Positions 37,690 through 45,454 of a DNA stretch of 64,000 bases are shown one piece after another. The stretch lies in NCBI RefSeq assembly GCF_000526695.1, contig NZ_JAGO01000011.1:186001-250000 (forward strand), written 5' to 3'. The stretch is from Carnimonas nigrificans ATCC BAA-78 (lineage in GTDB: Bacteria > Pseudomonadota > Gammaproteobacteria > Pseudomonadales > Halomonadaceae). The position numbers and the translations under genes are program-made. Numbering within the stretch: the stretch's first letter is position 1; every line of letters starts with the position of its first letter. The notes beneath the pieces are model-generated. The model did no database searches. It saw only the letters and a list, made by a program, of their open reading frames with translations, and was not told the DNA's origin.

Positions 37690-38622
37690 ATGCGGACACT
37701 CATTCGACTTTTGTTCACATTGTGCATGCTGGCGTTGGTGATCGCAGCAGGTGTATGGGTGTGGAACTATTACAGCTATACACCGTGGACTCGAGATGGA
37801 AGGGTGCGTGCGGATGTCACCACGATTGCCCCTGACGTCTCGGGGTGGATCGACACGCTTAACGTGCAGGACAATCAGCACGTTAATAAAGGTGATGTGC
37901 TCTTCCGTATTGATCGCGTTCGCTATCAGGCTTCACTGGATCAGGCAAACGCTGCCGCCGAGCAGGCCAGGGTCAGATGGCAGCAGGCGCTTGATGAATA
38001 TCAGCGTCGTCAGCGCCTCTCCAGCCAGTCGATCTCGCGTGAGGATTTGCAGAACGCCAGACTCTCTGCGGCGGCGGCTGAAGCCTCCTACCACGCTTCC
38101 CAGGCCCAGGTAGAGACCGCCAAGATCAACCTGTCCCGTACCGAGTACCGCGCGCCTGCTTCCGGCCACATCGTCAATCTGAGCCTGCGTCAGGGTGATT
38201 ATGTCTCTCAGGGCACCCCGCAAATGTCGCTGGTACGCGATCACTCCTATTACATTACCGGGTATTTCGAAGAGACCAAGATCGACAGGATCAAGCCGGG
38301 CGAAGAGGCACGGGTATGGCTGATGAGTCACTCGAAAAGCCTGAACGGGCATGTGGTCAGTATCGGTCGCGGTATCTCCAATAGCGATACTTCCAAGGGC
38401 AATGACCAGCTTCCCACGGTTTCTCCCACCTTTACCTGGGTCAGGCTGGCGCAGCGTATTCCGGTGGATATTCACATTGACCATGTGCCTGAAGGCGTAG
38501 TGCTCAGCTCGGGCATGACAGCAACCGTGCGTGTCTATAACGACAGGCACCGCGAACACAATGAGCAGGCTGATCTTCAGGACTCCCGGACTGAGCCTAC
38601 CAGTCTGCACGACACCGAGTAA
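37690..38622 (+). CDS. aaeA: Efflux adaptor subunit, HlyD/AaeA family
   Basis: The protein has 310 residues. An N-terminal membrane anchor (residues about 8-25) is followed by YTPWTRDGRVRADVTTIAPDVSG, the family signature of the barrel-sandwich domain. A coiled-coil hairpin rich in Ala and Gln (about 80-150) and the second lipoyl-like half (TEYRAPASGHIVNLSLRQGD) come next. These periplasmic adaptor proteins link an inner-membrane pump to other envelope parts. It lies 19 bp after aaeX and 6 bp before aaeB. The C-terminal 25 residues are hydrophilic and acidic. Confidence 0.88.
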   Translation: MRTLIRLLFTLCMLALVIAAGVWVWNYYSYTPWTRDGRVRADVTTIAPDVSGWIDTLNVQDNQHVNKGDVLFRIDRVRYQASLDQANAAAEQARVRWQQALDEYQRRQRLSSQSISREDLQNARLSAAAAEASYHASQAQVETAKINLSRTEYRAPASGHIVNLSLRQGDYVSQGTPQMSLVRDHSYYITGYFEETKIDRIKPGEEARVWLMSHSKSLNGHVVSIGRGISNSDTSKGNDQLPTVSPTFTWVRLAQRIPVDIHIDHVPEGVVLSSGMTATVRVYNDRHREHNEQADLQDSRTEPTSLHDTE

Positions 38623-38628
38623 TTGTGA

Positions 38629-40839
38629 ATGTCCTCTCTGTCTGAGCGGCTCAAAGACTTTTCGCTTCCTCCGAAACTGGCAGCGTTCCTGATACCAGAG
38701 CTGTCTGCGATCCAGTTTGCCATCAAAGCCGTGGTGGCAATGTCGGCAGCGCTTTATATCGCTATCTACCTCGACTTTGATCGCCCCTACTGGACACTCA
38801 TCTCGGCAGTTTTCCTGCAGATTCGTCCACAAAGCGGGCAGGTGATCGAGAAGGGGCTGTTCCAGATCAGCGGTACCATACTGGGCGGTCTGTTAGGGCT
38901 CACCATGCTGGGCATTTATATACAGATTCCGCCACTGGCATTAGCGTGCATGGGACTGATGGTGTTCGCCTTCTCGACCCTGTCGTCGATGACGCACAAC
39001 TTTAATGTCACGTATTTCTGTGCGATGTCCGCCATCACCATGAACCTGGTTGTGTTGATCTCGCTGTCGGGGGGCGATGTCAACAGCAACCATGTGTTTG
39101 AGGTAGCGATACAGCGTGTGAGTGAAATCAGCATCGGGGCGGTGTGCGCTACCCTGGCAAGTATGCTGATGTGGCCGCAGCATGTTGAACGTCTTATTAC
39201 CGCTCATGCACGCGATGTCATTTCCAAAACCCTCGACTCAATGGAGATGCATCTGCTTGCGGAAGACAAGCGCAAGGAGCGCCATGACTCACTGATGGCC
39301 GCCATTGGGGCAGTAGAACTGCTGGAAGCTGACGCTAATCCTGTTGTTTACGAGGACCCCACTGGGCTGGGGCGAGCACGTGCAGCGCATATGCTTTCCC
39401 AGAAGACCCTGAGCCTTATCGCGGAGATGCAGGTGATTGGTCACCTGATACGTGAGCGGCCAGGCTGGATCAACCCGGCGTTGCAGGACGTGTTCGACAG
39501 GTTGCAGGCAGCCATACAGCAGGCCCGTGAGGAACCGGATTTGGCGAAGAGCCGCAAGTGTTTCTCCGAGCTTAGAAAGATCGTCAATGGCGTTGACAGC
39601 AAGGAGATGAGCACCCCCTTGCAGATGCGAGCCCTGCAAGGGGTGAAGGAAGTATTGCAGCAGCTTGTGGTGATGCATGACGCATGTAGCGGGGTGGCCA
39701 ACTATCGCAGCATTAAGTTGCGAGCACGCCCCCTTTCGCGCACCTATGACATGCTCTCCTCGATCACCATTGGGATGCGTTCGGCCCTGATGTTCACCGG
39801 CGGCACCATTCTCTGGCTCGCCACGGGCTGGAGCGTTGCCTTCCTGATGATGATCTTGCCGGTAGTATTTAGCATCATGTTTGCCCAGCTACCGGCCAAA
39901 CCGCTATTGAGAACCGTGCTAATAGGCAACCTGATAGCCATTCCCGTGTCGTTGATGATTAACGGCCTGATTCTGATGGTGGCGCCAGGTTTCTACGAGC
40001 TGATCGTGCTTTGCTTTATCTTGCCGATGGCGATTCCGCTATTGGGCTTTTGTGTTCGGGAAACTCTGGGTTACTCCCTGGGCTTTTGCCTGACCTATAT
40101 TATTACCACTCTGCCAGGCAATCACATGACCTTCGATCTGGTCAGTTCGGTTGAGCGCGGTCTAGCGATTTGTCTGGGCATATCGCTGCTTTATACGCTA
40201 TTCAGGCTGGTGCCTGCGCCGGGGCCTCTGATTATGCGCAAGCGCTTGATTAGCGCCACTGCGGCTGACCTGGCGATGTTAGGGCTGCGCAGTCAGGATG
40301 ACAGCGAGTCATGGCTGAATGGCCGTTTGATTGTCAGGATTCAGCGTTTGGCCGCCATTGAGGACAGCGAGTCTCAGCACAGCCTGATTGAACAGGGGTT
40401 GCTGGGGTTGAACCTGGGGCACGCCATTATCAAGCAGGCGCACCGTTTTGCCCTGGATGGTGACGACCCACGTTTGCGCGAGTCGATGAAACAGTGGCAG
40501 GAAGCGCTCTCGGAGGCTTATCTGGCGAGTGCCTGGGGCGTCAATAACGATCAGCGCTTTGTGGAAGTAAGTCGTGGGATGTTCGATATGATGGAACACT
40601 CGGACCACTTCGATGATGCCAAACTCAAGGCATTCCAGGGGCTTTGCTATCGCATCATGCTGTCGCTACGCCGTAATGCGGGAGTCAGTGATGATCAGCT
40701 GGAGCAGCTGCACGCTGCGCTATTCCCCGGAGAGGGCAAGCAATCCACCAATGATGACGCTGATAGCGCGCGCGACGAGGAAGGGCCGGAAGGTAGCGGT
40801 AGTGATGACGACGATCTACCGCCAAATAATGGCCGTTAA
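38629..40839 (+). CDS. aaeB: FUSC family aromatic acid/detergent efflux transporter (AaeB-like)
   Basis: The protein has 736 residues. Two blocks of hydrophobic segments (about 20-170 and 370-520) surround soluble domains, the FUSC layout. RPYWTLISAVFLQIRPQSGQ is the conserved N-terminal block. The C-terminal 40 residues are strongly acidic and low in complexity. E. coli AaeAB exports aromatic carboxylic acids such as p-hydroxybenzoate; ubiC, a producer of 4-hydroxybenzoate, is in this window but 16 kb away. No LysR-type regulator (AaeR) lies beside the operon. The substrate here is unproven. Confidence 0.87.
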   Translation: MSSLSERLKDFSLPPKLAAFLIPELSAIQFAIKAVVAMSAALYIAIYLDFDRPYWTLISAVFLQIRPQSGQVIEKGLFQISGTILGGLLGLTMLGIYIQIPPLALACMGLMVFAFSTLSSMTHNFNVTYFCAMSAITMNLVVLISLSGGDVNSNHVFEVAIQRVSEISIGAVCATLASMLMWPQHVERLITAHARDVISKTLDSMEMHLLAEDKRKERHDSLMAAIGAVELLEADANPVVYEDPTGLGRARAAHMLSQKTLSLIAEMQVIGHLIRERPGWINPALQDVFDRLQAAIQQAREEPDLAKSRKCFSELRKIVNGVDSKEMSTPLQMRALQGVKEVLQQLVVMHDACSGVANYRSIKLRARPLSRTYDMLSSITIGMRSALMFTGGTILWLATGWSVAFLMMILPVVFSIMFAQLPAKPLLRTVLIGNLIAIPVSLMINGLILMVAPGFYELIVLCFILPMAIPLLGFCVRETLGYSLGFCLTYIITTLPGNHMTFDLVSSVERGLAICLGISLLYTLFRLVPAPGPLIMRKRLISATAADLAMLGLRSQDDSESWLNGRLIVRIQRLAAIEDSESQHSLIEQGLLGLNLGHAIIKQAHRFALDGDDPRLRESMKQWQEALSEAYLASAWGVNNDQRFVEVSRGMFDMMEHSDHFDDAKLKAFQGLCYRIMLSLRRNAGVSDDQLEQLHAALFPGEGKQSTNDDADSARDEEGPEGSGSDDDDLPPNNGR

Positions 40840-40876
40840 TTCCCTGAATCTAGCAGCAAGATAGAAAAACGGTATG

Positions 40877-40920
40877 GCGGGTGTCCTGTGACCAGCGGTA
40901 ATACAGGGCACCCGCTTTAT
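40877..40920. terminator. Rho-independent terminator of the aaeXAB-type operon
   Basis: A 13-bp stem with one wobble (40877-40889 with 40903-40915) is followed by tttatta. It lies between the efflux operon and a convergent small gene and may serve both. Confidence 0.8.
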
Positions 40921-40925
40921 TATGA

Positions 40926-41072
40926 TTATGCAGTGGCCTTAAGGCATTTGCGTTTGCGGCGCTTTTCCAGAGCGGTGAGTAGAGGGTTGTCCTGGCCCTG
41001 ATGCATCACGTTAATCAGCTCGGCCTCGGATAACCATTTTCTTGCGGGTGCTTGAGTCGCAGAGTGGTACAT
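40926..41072 (-). CDS. Small protein of 48 residues, function unknown
   Basis: An open frame on the - strand begins ATG at 41072, eight bases after a perfect aaggag site, and ends TAA at 40926. The product starts MYHSATQAPARKWLSEAELI, contains an acidic/hydrophobic centre (VMHQGQDNPLLTALE) and ends in a very basic tail (KRRKRKCLKATA). The strong ribosome binding site, the well-placed terminator just beyond the stop, and the amphipathic composition support a real gene. I do not recognise the family. The basic tail could bind RNA or DNA, which is speculation. Confidence 0.6.
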   Translation of the reverse strand: MYHSATQAPARKWLSEAELINVMHQGQDNPLLTALEKRRKRKCLKATA

Positions 41073-41241
41073 GATGGTGCTCCTTGTTGAGTAACGCGCT
41101 TATGCCGCTGATGGTAAGATGGAGCCATTGCAAAATCGTGACCGTATAGGCGAATGTGACTGAATCGCTTATTGTCATCCACAAAAGGTGCGCTTGATTG
41201 CCGAGCCGTGCCGACATGCGTCGATTGAAACGGAGTAGGTA

Positions 41242-41769
41242 ATGAGCAAACGGAGCCTGTGGTTTTTCTTGCTGCTTGCGATGCCTCTGAGTAGTGCGCT
41301 GGCGGCTGAGCAGCCGGCAGCCAATGGTCACGAACAGCGGGTCAGCGGCGCAGCCGAGGCGCAGCAAGAAGCTGCTGCCGACGAGCAGACTACGGCCAGC
41401 GCCAGCGATAACAGCAGTGCCGCCGATAGTGCTTCTGACAACAGTGAGGAGAGTCGCCCGCAGCCTGAGCCAAAGCTATCGCCTACTGAATACGTCAATG
41501 CGCTGATTCCCGCGCTGACGGTGGCGCGCGATCTGGGGCGTAACTGCCATGCGGTGCTGGAGCAGAACAGCGCTGATAAAAAGGTGTGCGATCAGTTTGA
41601 TCGTGGGCTTAAAAACCTGGCGGCCAGGCAGAAGGAGATCGAGTCGGATACGCCACGCCCCAGCGATACCTTCAGTGTCGATCCACAGCTCATGAAGCGC
41701 TTCAATATCATGCAGGATGAGCTGCGCAGTGAAACCGAGTACCTGCGTGCCTATCGAGCCACCCAATAA
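41242..41769 (+). CDS. Secreted or periplasmic protein of unknown function
   Basis: The protein has 175 residues. A signal peptide is clear: basic MSKR, a hydrophobic core and a likely cut after ALAA near residue 22. A low-complexity stretch rich in Ala, Ser, Asp and Gln follows to about residue 75. The C-terminal 100 residues look folded and helical and contain two cysteines (LGRNCHAVLE and KKVCDQFDRG) that could form a disulfide. The start at 41242 has a ggag site. No lipobox or membrane anchor is seen. I do not recognise the family. Confidence 0.7.
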   Translation: MSKRSLWFFLLLAMPLSSALAAEQPAANGHEQRVSGAAEAQQEAAADEQTTASASDNSSAADSASDNSEESRPQPEPKLSPTEYVNALIPALTVARDLGRNCHAVLEQNSADKKVCDQFDRGLKNLAARQKEIESDTPRPSDTFSVDPQLMKRFNIMQDELRSETEYLRAYRATQ

Positions 41770-42253
41770 GCCGGCCCAGTAAGGGCTATTTTCTATGGCT
41801 GCTGTCGATAGCGGCTGAGGTTGGGCATTCTGCCTTCAGCGTGCTGTCTGAATGAAAGCGGCCCCACCTTCCAGGAGCCTGTTCCGTCGGCTCTACGCAT
41901 TAAAACAGGCTCGAATTGGGCATTTGCAGCGCGTAAATGCCGCATTCTCGCCTGTTTTTGCCCTGCGCTAGCTCACGAGAGGTTGAGCAGGCGCTAAGGG
42001 CCGCCGTTCATCTGCTTCTCTCCGTTATCTCCTCGACTTTTTTCAGTCCCCATGACAAGCCAGTCGCGTGCTGGCCCCCATGATATGCAGATGCCGTTAA
42101 CTGGTAGCGGACAGGAGATAGCAGAAAGGGTGATAGAAGAAAGGGGGGGCAAAAGGGGGATAGCAGACAGGAAACAGGGTTGGTTTGTCGCTATCTGCCC
42201 CCACCGTCTATTCAATGAATCTCTGGGAAAGCGTTTTCTCGAAGGAGGCTATC
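41770..42253. other. 484-bp spacer with a branched hairpin and a purine-rich tract
   Basis: No gene is supported. It holds a nested hairpin at 41902-41958 (listed separately) and a purine-rich stretch at about 42108-42177 with repeated gatagcag words. Some of this tract can pair with ctatctgcccc near 42193, so the untranslated leader of the downstream zinc finger gene may be structured. Confidence 0.4.
41902..41958 (+). terminator. Nested hairpin ending in a T-run
   Basis: An outer stem aaaacaggc/gcctgtttt (41902-41910 with 41950-41958) encloses an inner stem ggcattt/aaatgcc (41919-41925 with 41935-41941). Five T residues end the outer stem. It may be the terminator of the secreted-protein gene 130 bp upstream or the 3' end of a small RNA. 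Confidence 0.55.
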
Positions 42254-42523
42254 ATGGCGGGTGGATGGGCAAAAGACGGTGCTGTTCAGGATCAGATTGA
42301 TAGCACCATTGAAGATGGCGTTAACGAAGTGCGCCGCCGCTTGCAGCAACAGGGGCCTGGCCTTACCGAATGTGAAGAGTGTGGTGAGACGATTCCTGAA
42401 GCGCGTCGCAAGGCGATAGCCGGAGGAAGGCTGTGCGTTGATTGTCAGGCGGAGCGTGATAGGACTCAGGCTCACTCGGCAGGCTATAACCGCCGTGGCA
42501 GCAAGGATAGCCAGCTACGCTGA
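42254..42523 (+). CDS. DksA/TraR family zinc finger protein (YbiI-like)
   Basis: The protein has 89 residues. It starts MAGGWAKDGAVQDQIDSTIE, then carries the C4 zinc finger (CEECGETIPEARR and LCVDCQAERD) and ends GYNRRGSKDSQLR. Both ends agree with E. coli YbiI. It lacks the long coiled-coil of DksA, so an action in the RNA polymerase secondary channel is unproven. The start at 42254 has a perfect gaaggagg site. Confidence 0.88.
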   Translation: MAGGWAKDGAVQDQIDSTIEDGVNEVRRRLQQQGPGLTECEECGETIPEARRKAIAGGRLCVDCQAERDRTQAHSAGYNRRGSKDSQLR

Positions 42524-42678
42524 GGCGGCTGTAACACCGCTGAGCAAGGCTATTTTCCATGAAGCGTAAACACCTGCTCTGCGAGCAAACATCTTCGCGT
42601 GTTAATATCGGCGCCATCTACATTTAAGTATCAGGGTAGGGCGCTACGCGCTCATCCTGCCCTTCAGGAGGTTTTTTG

Positions 42679-43653
42679 ATGTCGGCAATGTTCCCCGAAA
42701 TGCGTATGCGCCGGTTGCGTCGTACCCCGCAGCTGCGCGCCACTCTGCGCGAAACGCATCTTTCCGCCGAGCAACTGGTCTACCCCATTTTTGTTGAAGA
42801 AGGCATTGATGAGGCTACCCCCATTGAAGGGCTGCCAGGTCAGTTCCGAATCCCCGAGAAGAAGCTGGTGCAGGAAGTAGAGCGACTGGCAAAGCTGGGG
42901 CTGACGGCCATCATGCCGTTCGGTATCTCCCACCACAAGGATGAAGTGGGCGGTGATGCACTGAAGGAAGATGGCCTGGTTGCTCGCATGACCGGCATCA
43001 TCAAGAACGCGGTGCCTGAGATAACGGTGATTCCCGATATCTGCTTCTGTGAATATACCTCTCATGGGCATTGCGGCGTCATCCGCGATGGCCTGGTCGA
43101 TAACGACGCCACCATCGAAAACCTGGGGCGGCAGTCGGTACTGGCAGCCCGCGCGGGTGCCGATATCATTGCGCCTTCGGCGGCGCAGGATGGTCAGATT
43201 GCCGCCATTCGCAAGGCGCTGGATAGTGACGGGTTCAATGAAACACCGATCATGGCGTACTCGACCAAGTTTGCGTCCTCTCTGTATGGCCCCTTCCGCG
43301 AAGCAGCGGGCAGTGAGCTGAAGGGCGATCGCAAGCAGTATCAGATGGACCCGATGAATCGCCGTGAAGCGCTGCGGGAGTCTTTGCTCGACGCAGAAGA
43401 GGGCGCAGATATGCTGATGGTCAAGCCTGCGCTGGCCTATCTGGATGTGCTGGCGGATATTCGACGCGAGAGCCTGCTGCCGCTGGCGGCTTACCAGGTC
43501 AGCGGTGAGTACGCGATGATTCGTTTTGCCGCTCAGCAGGGCGTAATTGATGAAGAAGCTGTGGTACGCGAAACACTAGGCTCTATTCGCCGCGCGGGCG
43601 CCGATATCATTATGAGCTATTTCGCGCCTTATCTGCTTGAGCGCGGGCTTTGA
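42679..43653 (+). CDS. hemB: Delta-aminolevulinic acid dehydratase (porphobilinogen synthase)
   Basis: The protein has 324 residues. The two active-site lysines are in [16 protein letters not shown] and [12 protein letters not shown], and the metal-binding cysteines in [14 protein letters not shown], so it is the zinc-cysteine type. It condenses two 5-aminolevulinate molecules to porphobilinogen in heme synthesis. The ATG at 42679 stands seven bases after a perfect aggagg site. The gene is monocistronic, with two hairpins behind it. Confidence 0.96.
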   Translation: MSAMFPEMRMRRLRRTPQLRATLRETHLSAEQLVYPIFVEEGIDEATPIEGLPGQFRIPEKKLVQEVERLAKLGLTAIMPFGISHHKDEVGGDALKEDGLVARMTGIIKNAVPEITVIPDICFCEYTSHGHCGVIRDGLVDNDATIENLGRQSVLAARAGADIIAPSAAQDGQIAAIRKALDSDGFNETPIMAYSTKFASSLYGPFREAAGSELKGDRKQYQMDPMNRREALRESLLDAEEGADMLMVKPALAYLDVLADIRRESLLPLAAYQVSGEYAMIRFAAQQGVIDEEAVVRETLGSIRRAGADIIMSYFAPYLLERGL

Positions 43654-43672
43654 TAGCGCGATAGGCTGGGAG

Positions 43673-43747
43673 AATCAACGTCGCAATCCTGCGGCGTTGG
43701 TTGTCGAGAATGATAGCCATGCACCAGCGTTGGCACTGGTGCATTTC
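43673..43747 (+). terminator. Two tandem hairpins downstream of hemB
   Basis: The first has a 13-bp stem with two wobbles (43673-43685 with 43690-43702). The second has a perfect 9-bp stem (atgcaccag 43719-43727 with ctggtgcat 43736-43744). Neither has a strong T-run. Together they probably end or stabilise the hemB transcript. Confidence 0.5.
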
Positions 43748-43832
43748 AGCGTTTAGAGTGGCTATCTTCAATGTTGCCGGGCGCTGCGTCTGGCAACACA
43801 CCATGGTGATACTGTTTCCAAGGAGCATGATG

Positions 43833-44786
43833 ATGGAACGTCGAGCACTGGGTAACACAGGCTTGCAGGTCGCGCCGCTGGTCTTTGGCGGCAACGTGTT
43901 TGGCTGGACAGCGGATGAAAAAACATCATTCTCGCTGCTGGATGCGTGGCTGGACGCCGGGTTCAATACCGTTGATACCGCCGACTGCTATTCGATCTGG
44001 GCCGATGGCAACGCGGCGGGCACTTCGGAGTCGGTGATTGGCAAGTGGTTCAAGGCGAATCCTTCCAAGCGCGAGCAAACGGTTTTGATTACCAAGGTGG
44101 GTGCTGATCTTGGTGATGGCAAGAAAGGCTTGTCGAAGCGTTGGATCAGCGAAGCGGTAGAGGATTCGCTGCGCCGTCTGCAAACCGACTATATTGACCT
44201 TTACCTGTCGCACTGGCCTGATCCTGATACCGGCTATGACGAAACTCTTGAGGCTTACCAAACGCTGCTCAAGGCTGGCAAGATTCGCGCGGTGGGGGCC
44301 TCCAATCTGGACGCTGCCCAGTTGCAGGAGTCACTTGAAGTGGCGAAGCGCGAGCAGTTGCCGCGTTACGATGTGCTGCAACCGGAATACAATCTGTATG
44401 ACCGTTCAGCCTTCGAAGGCCCTCTCAGCGAGTTGTGCAGCAAGGAAAACATCGGTGTTATCACCTATTTCAGCCTGGCTTCCGGTTTCCTCTCGGGCAA
44501 GTATCAGTCGAAACAGGATATTGTCGGCACTCAGCGCGAGCAGTTCCTTGGCAAATACTTTGATGACCGTGGCTTGAACATTCTCAAGGCGTTGCGTCAG
44601 GTGGCCGAGAAAACGCAGCACAGCGCTGCTGAGGTAGCATTGGCGTGGCTGATCTCGCGTCCGGCGGTTACAGCGCCGATTGCCAGTGCGACTAGTCTGA
44701 AGCAGCTTGAGAGCCTTGCGAAGGCGGCTCAGTTGACGCTTTCCAGTGAAGATATCGCATTGCTCGATCAGGCCAGCGCTGAGTAA
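43833..44786 (+). CDS. Aldo/keto reductase
   Basis: The protein has 317 residues. The catalytic tetrad is visible: Asp and Tyr in DTADCYSIW, Lys in ITKVGADLG and His in LYLSHWPDPD. The NADPH-binding end has APIASATSLKQL. The overall pattern (MERRALGNTGLQVAPLVFGGNVFGW) is of the YajO/oxidoreductase group acting on aldehydes or sugars; the substrate is unknown. Three ATGs stand in a row (43827, 43830, 43833); the last has the best spacing to aggag. Confidence 0.85.
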   Translation: MERRALGNTGLQVAPLVFGGNVFGWTADEKTSFSLLDAWLDAGFNTVDTADCYSIWADGNAAGTSESVIGKWFKANPSKREQTVLITKVGADLGDGKKGLSKRWISEAVEDSLRRLQTDYIDLYLSHWPDPDTGYDETLEAYQTLLKAGKIRAVGASNLDAAQLQESLEVAKREQLPRYDVLQPEYNLYDRSAFEGPLSELCSKENIGVITYFSLASGFLSGKYQSKQDIVGTQREQFLGKYFDDRGLNILKALRQVAEKTQHSAAEVALAWLISRPAVTAPIASATSLKQLESLAKAAQLTLSSEDIALLDQASAE

Positions 44787-44824
44787 AAAGTACTACTTCC
44801 CGCTACATAGTGGCGCTGGAAACA

Positions 44825-44863
44825 AAGAATGCCCCACGGTGTTATCCGTTGGGGCATTCTTTA
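44825..44863. terminator. Bidirectional terminator after the aldo/keto reductase gene
   Basis: A perfect 12-bp stem (aagaatgcccca 44825-44836 with tggggcattctt 44850-44861) is bordered by A residues on the left and T residues on the right. It lies between convergent genes. Confidence 0.87.
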
Positions 44864-44920
44864 TGGTTTGCACGATGCACACGCCGATGATGGGCTGATT
44901 ATCGTGCCGGGAGAATATCT

Positions 44921-45352
44921 TTAGCTGGTAGCTTGCATGGGCTGATAATGCTGATACCACTCATTGAGTTTTTCCAGCAACTCTCCCTCGAAAGGCAGCG
45001 AACGCTCTTTCGCCAGATCAATACATACATAGACGATATCGGCGCTGGCAAGCTCGGTGTCACCGCGATAGATGCTTTGATGAAGGATGCCGCTCCGCTT
45101 GCCTGCCACAATGGGATCGAAGGTAGTGCGTACCTCAATGCGATCGCTCATATAGGCGGCTGCCTTGAACGCAATATTGATATTGACCACCACAAAACCG
45201 TAATTGTTGTGGGTCATCCACTCAAGGCCACCGGTTTCCTCAAACATCTCCCAGCGCGCATCTTCCATGTACGTCAGGTACATGGCGTTATTAACATGCT
45301 GATAAATGTCGATATGGTTACCGCGTACCTTCAAATGACAGCTATGGGCCAT
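44921..45352 (-). CDS. Acyl-CoA thioesterase, hotdog fold (4HBT/FadM-like)
   Basis: The protein has 143 residues. The hotdog-fold start is HLKVRGNHIDIYQHVNNAMYLTYMEDARW, with the catalytic aspartate before QHVNN and the conserved helix. The family hydrolyses acyl-CoA or related thioesters. The ATG at 45352 follows a gaggag site; an upstream in-frame ATG is less likely. It lies 102 bp after fni on the same strand, so it may be read from the mevalonate operon, but no functional link is established. Confidence 0.85.
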   Translation of the reverse strand: MAHSCHLKVRGNHIDIYQHVNNAMYLTYMEDARWEMFEETGGLEWMTHNNYGFVVVNINIAFKAAAYMSDRIEVRTTFDPIVAGKRSGILHQSIYRGDTELASADIVYVCIDLAKERSLPFEGELLEKLNEWYQHYQPMQATS

Positions 45353-45454
45353 CTTTCTCTCCTCGACTGCGCCTGAGGTGGCGATACTCATCAAGGTATC
45401 GTCTTGTCGTCTCTATTAGTGGCGCAATGTTTGCCTGGCCGCCTTGCGTTACCC

